Assembly (NCBI GenBank): GCA_902773065.1
Contig: CACYDD010000072.1
Coordinates: 1 to 5,508 of the forward strand
DNA: 5,508 nucleotides
Direction of reading: 5' to 3'
Source of the DNA: an uncultured Ruminococcus sp.
GTDB taxonomy: Bacteria; Bacillota; Clostridia; Oscillospirales; Acutalibacteraceae
The notes under the pieces were generated by a model. That model saw only the letters and a list, made by a program, of their open reading frames with translations, made no database searches and was not told where the DNA came from. Position 1 is the first letter of the stretch. Each line of letters begins with the position of its first letter. Shown one piece after another: positions 5,432 through 5,508 of this stretch. Both the position numbers and the translations under genes were made by a program.

Positions 5432-5508
5432 ACTATTTTATTTAAACCGAAAATGAGAAGAACGGTATATAGGGAGATACAAAAACAGCAACCGTTCCGC
5501 AGATGATA

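Noticed and set aside
5432..5508. Possible C-terminal end of a minus-strand gene
   Set aside because: Two minus-strand frames are both open for only about 21 codons, neither shows a recognisable motif, and the stretch is too short to choose. It is mentioned as a finding but not annotated as a gene.

Overview
The window looks like chromosomal DNA from a moderately low-GC anaerobic Firmicute, most likely a gut or rumen Clostridium-class organism of the Ruminococcus/Oscillospiraceae type. The support is strong GGAGG ribosome-binding sites, sigma-A-like promoters with 17-base spacers, U-tracted intrinsic terminators, fermentative genes (a LUD-type lactate-utilisation protein tail and acetate kinase), a Firmicutes-type TmcAL, and an AAA-ATPase-like/PD-(D/E)XK gene of a kind that is often multicopy in such genomes. 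The genus is an inference, not something the sequence proves.

Layout, all on the + strand. Bases 1-129 are the 3' end of a gene whose cysteine-rich tail matches LUD-domain (LutC/YkgG-like) proteins. A promoter at 171-199 and a GGAGG site drive ackA (252-1454), a complete acetate kinase with its catalytic residues in the canonical positions. A three-copy heptamer repeat overlaps the ackA stop, and an intrinsic terminator follows at 1513-1540. Next is a 526-residue AAA-ATPase-like protein with a C-terminal PD-(D/E)XK nuclease fold (1572-3152). Its true start lies after the terminator, not at the first in-frame ATG. Nineteen bases later comes tmcAL (3172-4380), the tRNA(Met) cytidine acetate ligase. 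A strong extended -10 promoter (4427-4455) then starts a separate unit holding one cytoplasmic protein with a galactose-mutarotase-like look (4491-5393, probably a TTG start). A perfect 14-bp hairpin terminator closes it (5395-5431). The last 77 bases hold no gene I can assign.

How the parts fit. AckA interconverts acetate and acetyl phosphate. TmcAL consumes acetate and ATP to acetylate the wobble cytidine of elongator tRNA(Met). The two genes are often neighbours in Firmicutes, so the base layer here is an acetate-linked housekeeping neighbourhood. The AAA/PD-(D/E)XK gene sits between them, is lower in GC in the lines I counted, has no clear promoter of its own, and looks like an accessory insertion.

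The least explained parts are the promoter-driven orphan gene at 4491-5393 and a pair of near-identical 18-19 base repeats placed just after the tmcAL stop and just after the orphan gene's stop. Those repeats may be the footprint of how the orphan gene arrived. I see no CRISPR array, tRNA, rRNA, riboswitch or intact insertion sequence, and no clear evidence of a wholly new system.
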